Shown: piece by piece, positions 38,406-49,942 of the stretch
Layout: the number at the start of each line of letters is the position of its first letter
Position numbering within the stretch: the stretch's first letter is position 1
Assembly: GCA_949358305.1 (NCBI GenBank)
Contig: OX442315.1
Coordinates: 33,134,427-33,198,426 of the forward strand
Origin: Strigamia acuminata
Taxonomy: Eukaryota; Arthropoda; Chilopoda; Geophilomorpha; Linotaeniidae
Reading direction: 5' to 3'
DNA: 64,000 bases
Notes under the pieces: generated by a model
Told to the model about the DNA's origin: nothing
The model's input: only the letters and a program-made list of their open reading frames with translations
Databases searched by the model: none
Position numbers and translations under genes: made by a program

Positions 38406-39475
38406 TTTTGGTGACGTTTCAGTTTGCCTGGTCTAGAGGGCGGCAATTCTGGTCCCAGAAACATGGGGACAGTGCCGAGTGCCCGGTCGAGAGGAAGTCT
38501 TTAGCATTAGCGAACACTAGAAGGGGTTTGGATCCTAGAGTTTTGGCCGGTCCTCGCTTCGCTGTAATTGCATTTAACTAAATCAAATACAAAAGGGCAA
38601 AAATTGCACTTAACACGGAAGTTCATCCATTTATTTCTTTCAGCAACACCTTGACATCTTATTAGGGTTAACTTTTCCCTTCCGTTTTGCATTTTTTTTC
38701 TTTTTAAAAGCCACTTAAAAATATAAGGGCGAAAAAAAAAATGTTTCCTTTAGGGAAGTCTTCACACCCCACTAGCAACTCATCAATTTCTTCATTCTTT
38801 ATTACTACTTTATCAGAGTCAAGAGTTTATACTTAGTGAAGGATAGAAGGTGAGAGAAAAGAGAGACTTTCTTATCTCTTATCAAACCAACATGATTTAG
38901 GATCCTACAGTTGGAATTTTGAAACCAGAAACCCCAAGAAAGAAACATGTTTTATTTGCTTTTCAAACCAAATAAACTTTATCTTTCGTTTTGCTCTTTC
39001 CACTCTAATGAGTAAAAAAAACAAGCACTGGTATAAATTTCTATTTTTCTTCGTGTTTCCCATTGTACAATTCCCATTTATTTCCAGTAATTAGTGGATT
39101 GGGAAATCTACTAATCAATGAAATTCATTTGTGGTTATTTTTGGCTTAGATTGTGATCAAAAGACGTAATTTGAAATGAGTTTTTAGAATAATTTTCACG
39201 TGTTTACAATTGTAGACAGTTTTATCACATGACATTTGACCATTACCTTGGTCTTTCCATGCAATTTCCTGAACTAGATATGACACAACGACAATACTCC
39301 ACTCTGTACACACTAGAGAAGTAAACAAGCAATGTAAATGCAAAAATCTTTGGAAAATATTGTTCAAATAAAATAGTTCTTTTTCTTGGTTTCAAATCCA
39401 TGAATCCCGAAAGGATTGGCTTAATGGAAAAATTTCCACGAAACATCATAGAGGTGGGTTCCATCAATCCCATTA

Positions 39476-39594
39476 GACCTATATGGCTCACCACGCTGGT
39501 CATCTATTCCCATTAGAACAGAAGTTAAGCAAAGCAGTTTCTGGACTGTCCGTACTTTGATGGGTAACCGGCTGAGAATGTCGGTGTTGGTTCC
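39476..39594 (+). rRNA. 5S rRNA-like sequence (probable pseudogene or 5S-derived SINE head)
   Basis: About 119 nt, the normal length of 5S rRNA, matches the 5S layout from end to end. A 5' part with GGCTCACCACGCTG is followed by the internal promoter elements: AGAAGTTAAGCAAAG (box A), and GTACTTTGATGGGTAACC then GGCTGAGAATGTCGG (box C region). Several normally invariant positions differ and the terminal helix is weak, so a working gene is doubtful. The first T-run able to stop RNA polymerase III is at 39618-39621, about 25 nt past the expected end. It lies just beyond a TRMT10B-like exon on the opposite strand. It may be a single 5S pseudogene or the head of a SINE3-type element. Confidence 0.65.
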
Positions 39595-40130
39595 AGGTGA
39601 GAATCGCTTTATTGGACTTTTAATCTGAGTTAACTCAAATTCCACACATGATTAACAATGTTTAGGTTTCAAAGAATGTTAATTGCAACCTTCAAATCAT
39701 TGTAAATTAAACCGCAATCAATATTTATTTAAAGTGACAACATCATCGAGCATGCGCGTAAATCTGATATTTCTGAACCAAAAAAACAAATCAAACTAAT
39801 TTTTAGTGTTTGTTTTGACCGCGCTTAATTTCATATTCGTACGTAACTTGGCAATACGTAATGAATTTCCCATAGAAAAACCCATTAAATTGAGATTTCC
39901 TGTTTGCAAACCAAATATCTGCATATGTAATTGAAAAAAAAACAAAAAAAATCCAACTCATGCAAAATTCAGCCTTTAATCTCGGCCGGTCACGTTGTAC
40001 CCAAATAGTTTCTATCAGTATTTCCACAGAGATGCCAATGTCAACAGAGTCGAAAGACGGGCAGTAAGTCAGGGAGTAAAACAAACTAATAAATAATTCA
40101 AAAATATAAAATGGAGAAAACAAAACTAAC

Positions 40131-40277
40131 CTTGTGCGCTGTTTCATCCACCAAACCACCAACGACGTAAACTTTACTTCGATCCAAATGAACAAGTACG
40201 TTGGGCGAGTCCGACGTTAAATAAATAAGATCATCAACAGGAAACAAGTCCACGTGACTGCATTCTTTCATCTCAAT
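40131..40277 (-). CDS. TRMT10B: TRMT10B-like tRNA (guanine-9) methyltransferase, internal exon
   Basis: This 147-nt, 49-codon exon is bounded by an acceptor (TTTTATCTAG) and a donor (GTTAGT), both in phase 0. Its product carries the SPOUT-fold signature of the Trm10 family: LFPVDDLIYLTSDSPNVL, then KVYVVGGLVDE, in which the GGLVD loop is part of the S-adenosylmethionine-binding knot. Trm10 enzymes methylate N1 of the purine at position 9 of tRNA. It joins in frame to the exon at 56395-56547, and the splice reproduces the family order. The downstream exons, which should carry the TARLP and INQVF motifs, were searched for on the minus strand from 40131 to 10283 and not found. Confidence 0.88.
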
Positions 40278-41582
40278 CTAGATAAAATAAATTTAAAAAA
40301 AAAAAAATCAAATTTTAATTAACATTTAGCAAACATTTAATTTTACAACCATCAATTATACAACATTTGCAAATAAGTGTTGTTAACTTACGGCTTGTCG
40401 GATCAAGCTTAATCCTGTCATTCAAAAACACTGGATTGATTGAGATCAGACATCTTGGATCCACCCAGATTCAAGAACTGGATCCAGATCAAATGAAGTT
40501 CAGAACTGTTTCCTACATTTTTGGATTATTACTGTCAAATAATTACCGCAACAATTTAATTTTTTTTTCTTATGATTATTGGGTTTTTATTATGGACTTT
40601 CAGAAAATATAAAAATCCTACTCACAAACTGACTTTTAAAAATGAGACAAGCCATAAGTTAACATTTATTTGCTTAGTATAATTTTAATTTTGCTTCATA
40701 ATTAACTAGCAAAATTGGTAATTTTTCCCATCTTCCGTAAAGCCTTTTATGAGCACACAAAAAATTTGCTTGTCATCTTTATTAAATGACTAATTAAGAT
40801 TAGAAAGAAAAAAAAATGTCAAGTGAAATGATGTAGAAAAAGCGAGCAGATAATAACAAGCGCGAGAAACCATGGAAATCGCTAATAAAACCTTTTTTCT
40901 CTTCAACTTAATGCATTTCTAAAAACATTAAACTGGTTTAAAAAGAAAAGACTAAACCAGCCCTGGATCCCGTATTTGGCTGCGACATTGCATAAGAAAA
41001 ATCGCATTTCTGCAGCCCAAGAGTATCCATTCTGGATACAATCTACTTCTGTCCTTCCCTGCACTCATCTCTAGGGAAGCTCCAGCTTATGATGCTTCGG
41101 TAAAGCCTAAAAAAAAAAAATCCCGGCATTTCCAATTCGATCTTGAGTTACTGATTTGCCTGTATTTGCCTTTTTTTTCTATATTGATTTAATGAGTTCC
41201 GTCTTTTTGACCGACAATTGTTAAACTCAATCAATTAAATAAATTTCTTAGAAAAAAATGATAAGAAATCTCTAAACCATCCTATGAATTTTTATGGTTG
41301 TCAAATTTAATTTACAATTTTAGTTGGAGGAAAAAAAAATTAATGAAATCTTTATCATTTAATCAAGCTTTTTAGATTACACCATCGTATATCCACGCAT
41401 GGAACGTATCTCTGTGTAATATTCAGTTTGAAGCCGTTCATAGCAGTCGTTTTGACTGTTCTGCAATTCAATTTCAAACTTTAAATTATAAAACTAGATG
41501 TTTCCATTTCATTCCAAGCAGAACGTAAACAAGACATGTACAAAACATTTCAGCCAAAATTTAATAAATATTTCTCTTAAAT

Positions 41583-41670
41583 TTGGTTTATGAACACAAA
41601 ACAAACTTTGAATATATTTAAAATTTTTGTTTTATGAACACAAAACAAACTTTGAATATATCTGAAATTT
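41583..41670. repeat. Tandem duplication, 44-bp unit
   Basis: Two adjacent copies of a 44-bp unit share TTATGAACACAAAACAAACT and differ at a few bases (ATATTTAAAATT versus ATATCTGAAATT). A short third partial copy (TTTTGGTTTG) follows. This looks like a recent local duplication in noncoding DNA. Confidence 0.8.
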
Positions 41671-42392
41671 TGGTTTGCGTTCCTTAAAGAACTAAACAAA
41701 CTATACACTAAAGCAATCGATTTTGTTATCTGCATACAAGTAAATCTTCACCAGAATGCTAAATAAATAGAACACCTATAAAATCGGTTTATAGCTAGCA
41801 CTATGACACCCGTCAAAATCTTACCAATCGGGACCAATAAATCAAAAGGTAATACACAGCATTCTCATTCAGATGCAAAAAAAATTGAGAAAGAAATGAA
41901 ATTTCGTACAAATTTAACTGTCATCAGAGAAATAAGATAAAATTAAGTACTCAAACTGCTTCTAAAACGAGCATTAATATTTAACTTATTTTCCCGCCCC
42001 TTAATACCTAACGATACAGCCATGGGAATCACTACACCGACGGCCTGTCAAGACAGAAACGACAAGAAATATTTTTCTTTGAACATTACACAATGCATTT
42101 TGACATAATAACACGAATGTTTTTGACACCGTTGCTTCTGACAGGAAATCTGACTGACTGACACTATTTTCTTTCACCTACGTAGGATTTTCTCATGTTT
42201 TATCGTCTTTAGACATTGGCATTGCCCACACACATCGACATCGATCATCTGCCCGGTGTCTCCGAAGACCTTAGAAGTAGCCTTAAAATTTTAAAGCGAA
42301 AACGACCTTTGAGGAGAAAAAAATGTGAGGCCCGAACGAATAAAATCCATAAATGCACAAAGCATAGATTTTTTAAACCATTTTTTACCACC

Positions 42393-42802
42393 AAGGTGGA
42401 AACAAAAGGAAGCGAGTAAAATTCCAAAGCTTGCTAGTACAAGTTTAAAGAGAGAGTCATTTACAAGCTCACTTGACCCGCTTTTGGCCTACCAGCTTAA
42501 CTGGCAAACTCAAGCTAGCTACTAAAAAAAATGGCTGCCAGAAATTCCCGCCAAAATCTCCTCCAAGAATTTCCTCACGATTCTGATTGGCTGTCAAAAC
42601 CACATGACCAAAACACCAGCAAGCTTGAAGCTGGTAAATCAAACTCAGTTTGTTCGAAGCGGGTGAGTAAAAGCTCGCTTCAAAACAATGCTTTGAATAA
42701 AAACGCAAGCCTGTGTTTGCTCAAGCGGGCGAGTTTTTAGCCGCTTTTTTCAAGTAAAAGCAAGCTTTGGAATTTTACCCGCTCCCTTGTGTTTCCACCT
42801 TT
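42393..42802. repeat. Inverted-repeat element with about 43-bp arms
   Basis: The left arm starts AAGGTGGAAACAAAAGGAAG and continues through AAAATTCCAAAGCTTGCT. The right arm (42759-42802) is its near-perfect complement, ending GTTTCCACCTT. The interior is less AT-rich and contains repeated AAGC/GCTTG and CGGGCGAG/AGCGGG words in both orientations. Apparent open frames across it are by-products of this. Superfamily and target duplication are unclear. Confidence 0.75.
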
Positions 42803-43679
42803 ACTGGGCCTGGTAAGCGAACATCCCCTTAAACATCCAATCTATATCCACGCCAAAGTTTCATTTACAAAAAGGTGTAATTTTCTTTGTAGTAAAAGCA
42901 GAGCGAACACTTGGATAAACACGAAAGCGACGCGTTCTTTTTAATAGCTATCATAAATATAAATGCAGACTTATCACAAATTGGAATTGTGTTAGTGTAT
43001 GAAAAAAAAATTGTATTTTTCTTTTTTAAACTGAAAAGTGCCATCTGGCGACATTGTTGGGCTTGTATTGATTGGATAAACTGCTACTCCCTTACCCCTT
43101 TATCCTGTTATTTCAACACCACTATGACCTCTCTTTAATGGAGCAAGAAGGAAGTAAAAGACGGAAGAAAGAGAGTACAGAGAAAAAAAAAATTGATCAA
43201 GCAAAAACAAACATCGCAGTCAGCTTCAAAAACAACCTTGGACTTACCTCACATAAAACGAGATTTGTGGAAAGTGGATAGTACAAAATGTCACCGTTAT
43301 TTTTTGAGCCAAGGTTGAATGTTGCAACCACACTCGATAGCAAGTTAACCCAATCGAAAGAAGAAAAAAATAACCCCACAAAAAAATAAACAGTTTCAAT
43401 CCACGTAATTGTTTCAGAAAATTGCAGTCACACAAAAATATTTCCATGCAGATTTCACGATTTTCATCTAATCCATTAAGTCAAAATCCATTAGTTAGAG
43501 TGGGTCTTAAACAGAACACTAAGAACCCAGACATACTGACTATTCTTAAATTGTTTGCTTGAGCAAATTGATGCTTATAAAATGAGATGTAAAGAAAGAT
43601 GTGCGATTTTGCTAAATTTCAATTATGGTATTCAATCACAACACGTATAGATGATTTGACAGGGATCTTGAATAATTAT

Positions 43680-44077
43680 GGTATTACCCGCTGTAAGCCG
43701 CATGCCGTTAGACATGGGTTTACCAGGTTTTTGAAATTTCCAAACAGTTTATACCAGCATGCCGGTAAAAGTGAAACATGCCGATATAAGTAAAAACGCT
43801 GGTTGTTTGTTTGTTTTTTACTTAAAAGAGCCCGGATGAATAATTATGTTGGAATTTAGGCCTGAGATTTCAGTTTTCTTAGTTTTCTGAAGATTATTAC
43901 TAAAATCTGGGTAAATTTAAAGAAATCTAGACCAATTTCCTACATTTTTGACATCTAAAAATGCTTTTTATGCTTGTTTAAACTCAATTCTTATTTAAAA
44001 AAATTCGCACTCACTTACACCGACATGCTGGTAAAACTCACACTATATCGGCATGTGGCTTAAAGCGAGGTAATACG
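43680..44077. repeat. Inverted-repeat element, family D, copy 1
   Basis: Termini GTATTACCCGCTGTAAGCCG and CGGCATGTGGCTTAAAGCGA plus GGTAATAC are inverted repeats of each other. Near each end lie palindromic GCATGCCGGT-type words (CAGCATGCCGGTAAAAGTG; CGACATGCTGGTAAAA). The same element lies at 44862-45253 in reverse orientation, sharing CTAAAAATGCTTTTTATGCT across its centre. Confidence 0.8.
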
Positions 44078-44734
44078 GTAGTTTTAGTTACAAATTTGCA
44101 GACAATAAAAATGTTGTTTACAATGCAGCAATACTTTAAACAAAGAGCACAAAAAGTAAAGTAATAAGGTGCGTTTCTATGTATAAAAATTAACTTTAAT
44201 AAACGTGAAACCAAAAAATTGCTACTTTACATAAGTCACAGCTGGAAAGAAGACCGGCCATTCTTCTACCATAGTCGCATCAAGTTCTTTAAACTGAGCT
44301 GGGTTCAGGTTTGTAGTTTAATCTATCTCAAAAGGGCTTTTAGAGCAAACAAGGCATTACGACACTATTGTATGCTACACTTCTGAGTCAACTTTTCACC
44401 AAAATGCACGTCTCAACACTATTAATGTCAAATTTGACATTCCACAGCTATAAAAAAGTCATACTATTCGTCAAGAACAAAGCTTGTTTTCTTCACGTGC
44501 CCTTCCCAAGTGCATTTTTAAGCTCATTTGGCATTCTCTGAACTTTGCCTTTATCTTGATCTTAATCGAACAAATCCGCTGTATGCAAAGCTTAGGAATA
44601 ATTGAAACTTTTCAATCGACTTGTTTGCTTCAAGACTCATCAAATTCACCCGCGTTGAGTATCGCACGTGAATTTTAGGTTGCATTTTAAGTTGCAACCA
44701 TAGTGAACTTGTTTACTCAGCAAGCATAATTAAA

Positions 44735-44771
44735 ACTCCGAAAGATCGAATATACTTCGACCTTTCGGAGG
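44735..44771. repeat. Short perfect-type hairpin
   Basis: ACTCCGAAAGATCGAA is followed by a 5-nt loop (TATAC) and then TTCGACCTTTCGGAGG. This gives a 16-bp stem with a single imperfect pair. It sits between the two inverted copies of family D. It could be a small RNA hairpin, or a relic of an insertion. Confidence 0.6.
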
Positions 44772-44861
44772 TTGTGTTCAAATTTTGTTTGGGATTGCAT
44801 AAAATCTAGAATTTGGGATTTAATAAGATTCAAAGATTTGGGCATGCATGAAAATCATACA

Positions 44862-45253
44862 GTATTAACCCGCTTTAAACCGCTTGCCGGTACATTGCGA
44901 GTTTTGCCGACATGCCGATAAACCCCGTTTTTACCGGCATGCCGGTGTAAGTAAATGCAAATTTTTTTCAATAAGAATTGAGCCTAAACAAGCATAAAAA
45001 GCATTTTTAGATGACCAGAATGTAGGAAATTGGCCTAAATTTCTATAAATTTACCCAATAATAATCTTCAGAAAATTAAGAAAACTCAAATTTCAGGAAC
45101 AAATTCCAACATCCGGGCTCTTTTAAGTAAAAAAAACAACAGAAAAACAGCTTCTTCACTCATACTGGCATGCCGGTATAAACCGTTTGACTGAAATTCT
45201 AAAAACCTGGTAAACCCATCTCCAACGGCATGTTGATAAAAGCGGGGTAATAC
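44862..45253. repeat. Inverted-repeat element, family D, copy 2 (opposite orientation)
   Basis: It is colinear with 43680-44077 when reverse-complemented: AGCATAAAAAGCATTTTTAG in the centre, ACATCCGGGCTCTTTTAAGT towards the right, and TACCGGCATGCCGGTGT near the left end. The outer ends are TATTAACCCGCTTTAAACCG and AAAGCGGGGTAATAC. Confidence 0.8.
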
Positions 45254-48010
45254 AGTAAGTTTGAAATTTTACGGGATTCAAGAATTTGGGATTTCACAAA
45301 ATAAAGAGTTTGGGATTTCTCCAGTTTTACAATATTTATAAATTATTGGACAAGCGTTAAGTTAAAAACAATTTATTCCTTAGATGCCATATAATCAACT
45401 TAATTATTCGTGCAAATGGAGCCAAACCTGTGCAATAGATACGATGCGACCAAAGCATCAGCAGCAGTGTGACATCCGAAGCCGCTTCTCCAATTCACCT
45501 TTGCAACTTCAGGGTTATCCTTCCACTTACAACAGTGTATTTATCATTTACAACAACAGTGACAACGAGGCGCACAATTAAAATCATCGCTTCTCTAAGG
45601 TCAAAGTTTAATGCACCGAGTGCAATGTTGAAAACCCAAATTAATTTTACACTCACCAAGCAATACAAGCTTCTCCTATCAAAATCTGGCTAAATTTGCC
45701 TAAATCTGGCTGCGAAAGGTTAAAATCAAATTATATCGTGACATCTAACATTCCCAATTGCAATATTCCGACAGAAATTAACCCCGTGACCATAATAAAA
45801 TGTGACATCAAGTGCGAAAAACAACAACTCCTTCCCAGTTTCCACCCAATTTAACAGTTAAAACGCGGCTTCACTGCACGACCTCCGTGTCATGCGTGCA
45901 AGTGCAAAGGATTTTCGTTTGTCAAAGCCAGTTATTTGAATCGTAATCTGGGAAATTTGTTATTTGCTCCTCAGCTTAATTGTATTTTGTGGAGCCGATT
46001 AAGCCAAAACTTAGCAACCTCGTAATTCATCCGATGCGTGCCCACAAACTATCGACTAATCCCGTTTCTCGCTGCAAGTGAATGGGTAATTTACACGAGT
46101 GTTTTGGAAAAATAAATGAAAATATTGATTTTTCACTTTGACCCGATTAAAAATCGACCTTATGTTTTCTACCCTTAACCTTTACCACATGTTGCGACAC
46201 TCGATCGTTTATCAAACAAACAATGTCAATTTGTCAAACCCAACTGCCAACGCAAGCATACTTGATATTAAACACCGTGCAAAAGTTAAACACGCCTATT
46301 TGAGTACGACATTCCTACAATTCGAACCTTGCAAATTTATTTACACACTTCGAAAAAATGAGAAAAATGGATTTTTAACCGATACTGAGAAAGAAAAGAA
46401 ATTTGATTTTTATACAGACTAATCCGGCGACTATTTAAGACCAGGCTGTTATTTAAATATTGATAACAAAAAGTTTAACTATCATTAAAATAAAAATTAC
46501 TATTCATGAGAAGTAAAAAGCTTCATGTTAAAGTCATGTGCCAACATAAATATTCAAAAGCGACTAGTTTGTCTATTGAATCTATTCAATTGCAAATGTT
46601 TACAAGTTAGGGTGTTAAACACACAATTCTCACAAAAGTACAAGCTTTTTTCACATTTCCCATGATGATTTATCGTCAATCCGAGACAAAACGTCTCCAA
46701 ATGTAAAAATAAAACTACAACACATGTACGTTTCTATTTTTTTAACGAGCTTCATTTGTCTGTAAAACCACATTTCAATTTCTTTTCAATTTTTTACCAA
46801 CACTAATGATGTGTCTGCAAACTTTGTGTTGTTTTTGTTTCATAACAATTTCCACGACTGTCGAAAAGAAGAAAAAAAAGTCTTCCAAAGTCAAATATTT
46901 ACTTTTCGAGTACAATTTTTTTATATACGCGTGGTGTCTTTTTTATGTCTGTATAATCCATTATTCATTTCCTATTTGAAAAATAAATAAAAAAAAAAAC
47001 TTTCTTGTGAAATTACTTAGAGGTATCACAGGCACTATATCATCAGCAAAAAAAAATTTTTTGGTTGTATTTGTTTAAGAACTGTTTGAACAAACCCAGC
47101 TGGCAAAACGTTTTATATGTTTTTTTAAGCTATACTTTTTTTTATCCACAAATTTTCGAAAAAATTACATGACTAAAAAAAAAAATAATCATATCTCCGA
47201 GTTTACCAACCACTTAAGAATGTAATCAACCAACAATGAACACGAGTTTTAAATTCCAATTCAACGCGCATCGTGTAAGTTGACATCTGCTTCCGTTCTC
47301 TTTTTTTCACTCAATTTCCAATTGCAAATGCCAGATCATTACAAATCCTCACTTTACCTTCAACACCCACAATTAAAATCAAATTTATTTAATTAATTCC
47401 TACTTAATAAATTAAAACTTAGTTTCTAACCAATTTAGACTAAACAGCATGCTTCGATCGATTCATCTTCAAAAATGCCGGTTACTACCCGCACCCATGT
47501 GTATTGAGCCGCATGTATTTTTTAATGTTGAAAAAAATAAAATGGTGAAATTCAAACCCTAAAAAATGTTACTAATCAAAACAAATAAATGTAACTTAAA
47601 AGACAAACATTCGGCTTTTGTTTTTAAAAAAAATGAATTTTTAATGGGCCAAAAGTTATGTCCATTTGAATATGCGCTACTTGGCACAAGTAATTTAGCG
47701 TATTTTTAGTCGCAGTGGGCATGCGCACAATATTTACACAACATAACATTTAATTGCAAGTTAAACATGACTTTATGAATGCGCCTACTGTTTGATTACC
47801 ATATTTCAAATACGGTGTGTATTAGTAGGCTCTCGTTGTAACGCAGTTCATTACACGATTTGCTATAATGCTGTTTTTGTATTGCAGGGAATTTCTCTCT
47901 GTACAGTGCATACTGAAGACCGGGGATCCTTCTACACTGGGCGAAAAAAGGGACAAGCTTGACAGCTTGCTCTAGATCAACCATCACGTTAGATTACAGT
48001 TTGCACTCAC

Positions 48011-48112
48011 CGATCTTCATGCCAAATTCGTTCTGCGCATCCCATTATGGGAGATGATTTCCTCATATTAATAGTTCCCTTAGCGGTATATAGCCTTAAT
48101 ATATTAAGCGGA
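48011..48112 (-). other. Exon-like segment inside the TRMT10B intron (unassigned)
   Basis: On the minus strand a good acceptor (TTCACTTTATTTTAG) and a strong donor (GTGAGT) bound 102 nt. One frame is open throughout and reads about 33 residues, including LRLYTAKGTINMRKSSPIMG. I do not recognise the peptide. Between the TRMT10B-like exons at 56395 and 40277 its phase does not fit: inclusion would read a stop (TAA) after two codons. It could belong to another gene, be a frame-breaking cassette exon, or be chance. Confidence 0.3.
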
Positions 48113-49383
48113 CTAAAATAAAGTGAATAAATAATAAATACAGCAACAGACGTTTCTTCGAGTATAGTACAATATTTATTTTTTATTTTGTGTGCCACAA
48201 GCTTGATTTTAGTCCATTTGATAGACATGAGCAGAGTCTAAACTTATTTCTGCTGAATGACATAAATTCGACCAAAATAATAATAACAAATTTTCCACAA
48301 TATTTTTTCCCGAAACGTTCATTCGCCTCAAATTAACTGTAAAGTAAGTTAAAATGATGTAAAGCTTGAAAAATGTTAATACCCAATTAGCTTTTTCAGT
48401 GCATGAAAGCTGATTAAATTAGTTCTCCATCTTTATAATTAAAAACTCAAATTAACGAGAAAAAAAATCCAAATAAAAGCAACCACTAGAAACGTCAGCA
48501 TCAATATTTGATTAATGCTTATCAATGTATGCTGTCATGCATTTTCACGTTCCAACCTGTTACAATGTAGAAAATATAAAGATTTTTTAAAATTCCAACA
48601 TCTCAAAGCTATTTTTAAAAAAAATGCCTAGGCTAGGCACCACATTGCATTGAAATTAAATTCCTGACTCAAAATGCAGTACTAACAACCTAAATATTAA
48701 AATTCATTTACATTTTCCAGTCACATATACATAAATAAATAATTTTCTTATTGCAATTTGTTCATGTGTTAACTTTCCACTCTCATTAGACACAGACGAG
48801 GAAATAATGAAACTCTGCACATACCAGTCTAAACCCAAACTGGAATCCCATCCACTCTACTCTGCCAACTCAAATTTAAAAAGGGTTAACGACAGGATTC
48901 ACCTTGTCACTCAAACTCAACAAAGCAACAAAGAAATAGGGCAAGTTGAAGTCAAGGATTAACTTTTTTTAAAAAAATGAATCAATCGTTAACTTTCTAA
49001 GACCAATTACCATCACTTGACAAATTACCCATGAAATAAATCAATAAATCAGTTTTCAACCAAATCGAACACTTTAAAGTCTAAATTTACCAACAAACAT
49101 CTATTTTCAATTTTTGAGTTCACAAAATTGAAAAGAAGAGCCTGAAGAAAAGCAAGCATTGATTTAACATTGTAAAGATATTTCCCATTATTAATTTATA
49201 CTACTTTGTTTAAAGAGTTTAAATCTATTTGTATATTTTTACTTTTATCTTTTTAAACTGAAACTTAACACTTCACTACCTCTTTTGTGCCAAATTACTT
49301 TTGTTTACAAGCAAATTTGTTCCACCAATTCCTTTCAGAAAAAAATTCTTTACAAAACAAGCGATTAAAAAAAATTGGTACTA

Positions 49384-49942
49384 CAGTCGAAACTCTTTAT
49401 AACGAATCGCAAGGGACTGGAAGAATCGATTCGTTATAACGAGAGTTCGTTAAAACGAATTAGGTGAAAAAATTAAATTTTATCATGAAAAACATTATTT
49501 ATTCATAAACATGGTAGTTTCATGTTAAGTTTGTCCCGATTCTTTAAAATTGTTGAAATTTGCAGCTGAAATTGTAGAACGGGACAAATTAAACTCAGTA
49601 GCTACAATGGATGGCTTCTTGCCATTGTCAATGGCATTAATAATGTTCAGCTTGTCTTGAATTGAAATTGCCTTTCATTTGACAGCCATTTTCATTTTTC
49701 TTTGTTTTCTAAATATAGGCATCAGATGTGATCAGTTTTGAAAATTTGTTATAACGAGAGCTTATGGGTATTACAGTGTACCTGAAAACCTGTTCGTTAT
49801 AACGAATAATTCGTTATATCGAAATTCGTTATAACGAAAATATTTAACATGGTGTTCTATGGCTGGCCAACCAAGTCATTTTAAACAATTCGTTATATCG
49901 ATAATTCGTTATAACGCGATTCGTTATAAAGAGTTTCGACTG
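49384..49942. mobile_element. Decayed pogo/Tigger-like DNA transposon
   Basis: This 559-bp element starts CAGTCGAAACTCTTTATAAC and ends with the inverted complement, flanked by TA at 49382-49383 and 49943-49944. Subterminal TTCGTTATAACGA-type repeats are numerous at both ends. The inside keeps only the start of a transposase frame on the minus strand (49525-49689). It is an internally deleted relative of the MITE at 2411-2596, sharing the GGTGTTCTATGG phrase. Confidence 0.88.
49525..49689 (-). pseudogene. Remnant of a pogo/Tigger transposase, CENP-B-type N-terminus
   Basis: Reading from an ATG at 49687-49689, the frame gives MAVK, a TGA stop, then KAISIQDKLNIINAIDNGKK and PSIVATEFNLSRSTIS. 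This is the helix-turn-helix DNA-binding domain typical of CENP-B/Tigger/pogo proteins. After the SRSTIS motif the sequence no longer matches the family and ends at a TAA at 49525-49527. The early stop, the loss of the DDE catalytic domain and the short length show it is dead. It explains the mobility of its parent family but makes no product here. Confidence 0.8.

Noticed and set aside
39803-40195. 130-residue minus-strand frame overlapping the TRMT10B exon
   Set aside because: It reads the exon in the wrong frame; the conserved GGLVDE frame is the real one, and the rest is hydrophobic low-complexity sequence.
42216-42740. Four overlapping open frames on both strands
   Set aside because: Most of the span is the inverted-repeat element 42393-42802; the peptides have no recognisable domain.
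46316-46330. GGTTCGAATT on the minus strand, B-box-like
   Set aside because: The neighbouring sequence lacks an A-box and the T-stem does not pair.
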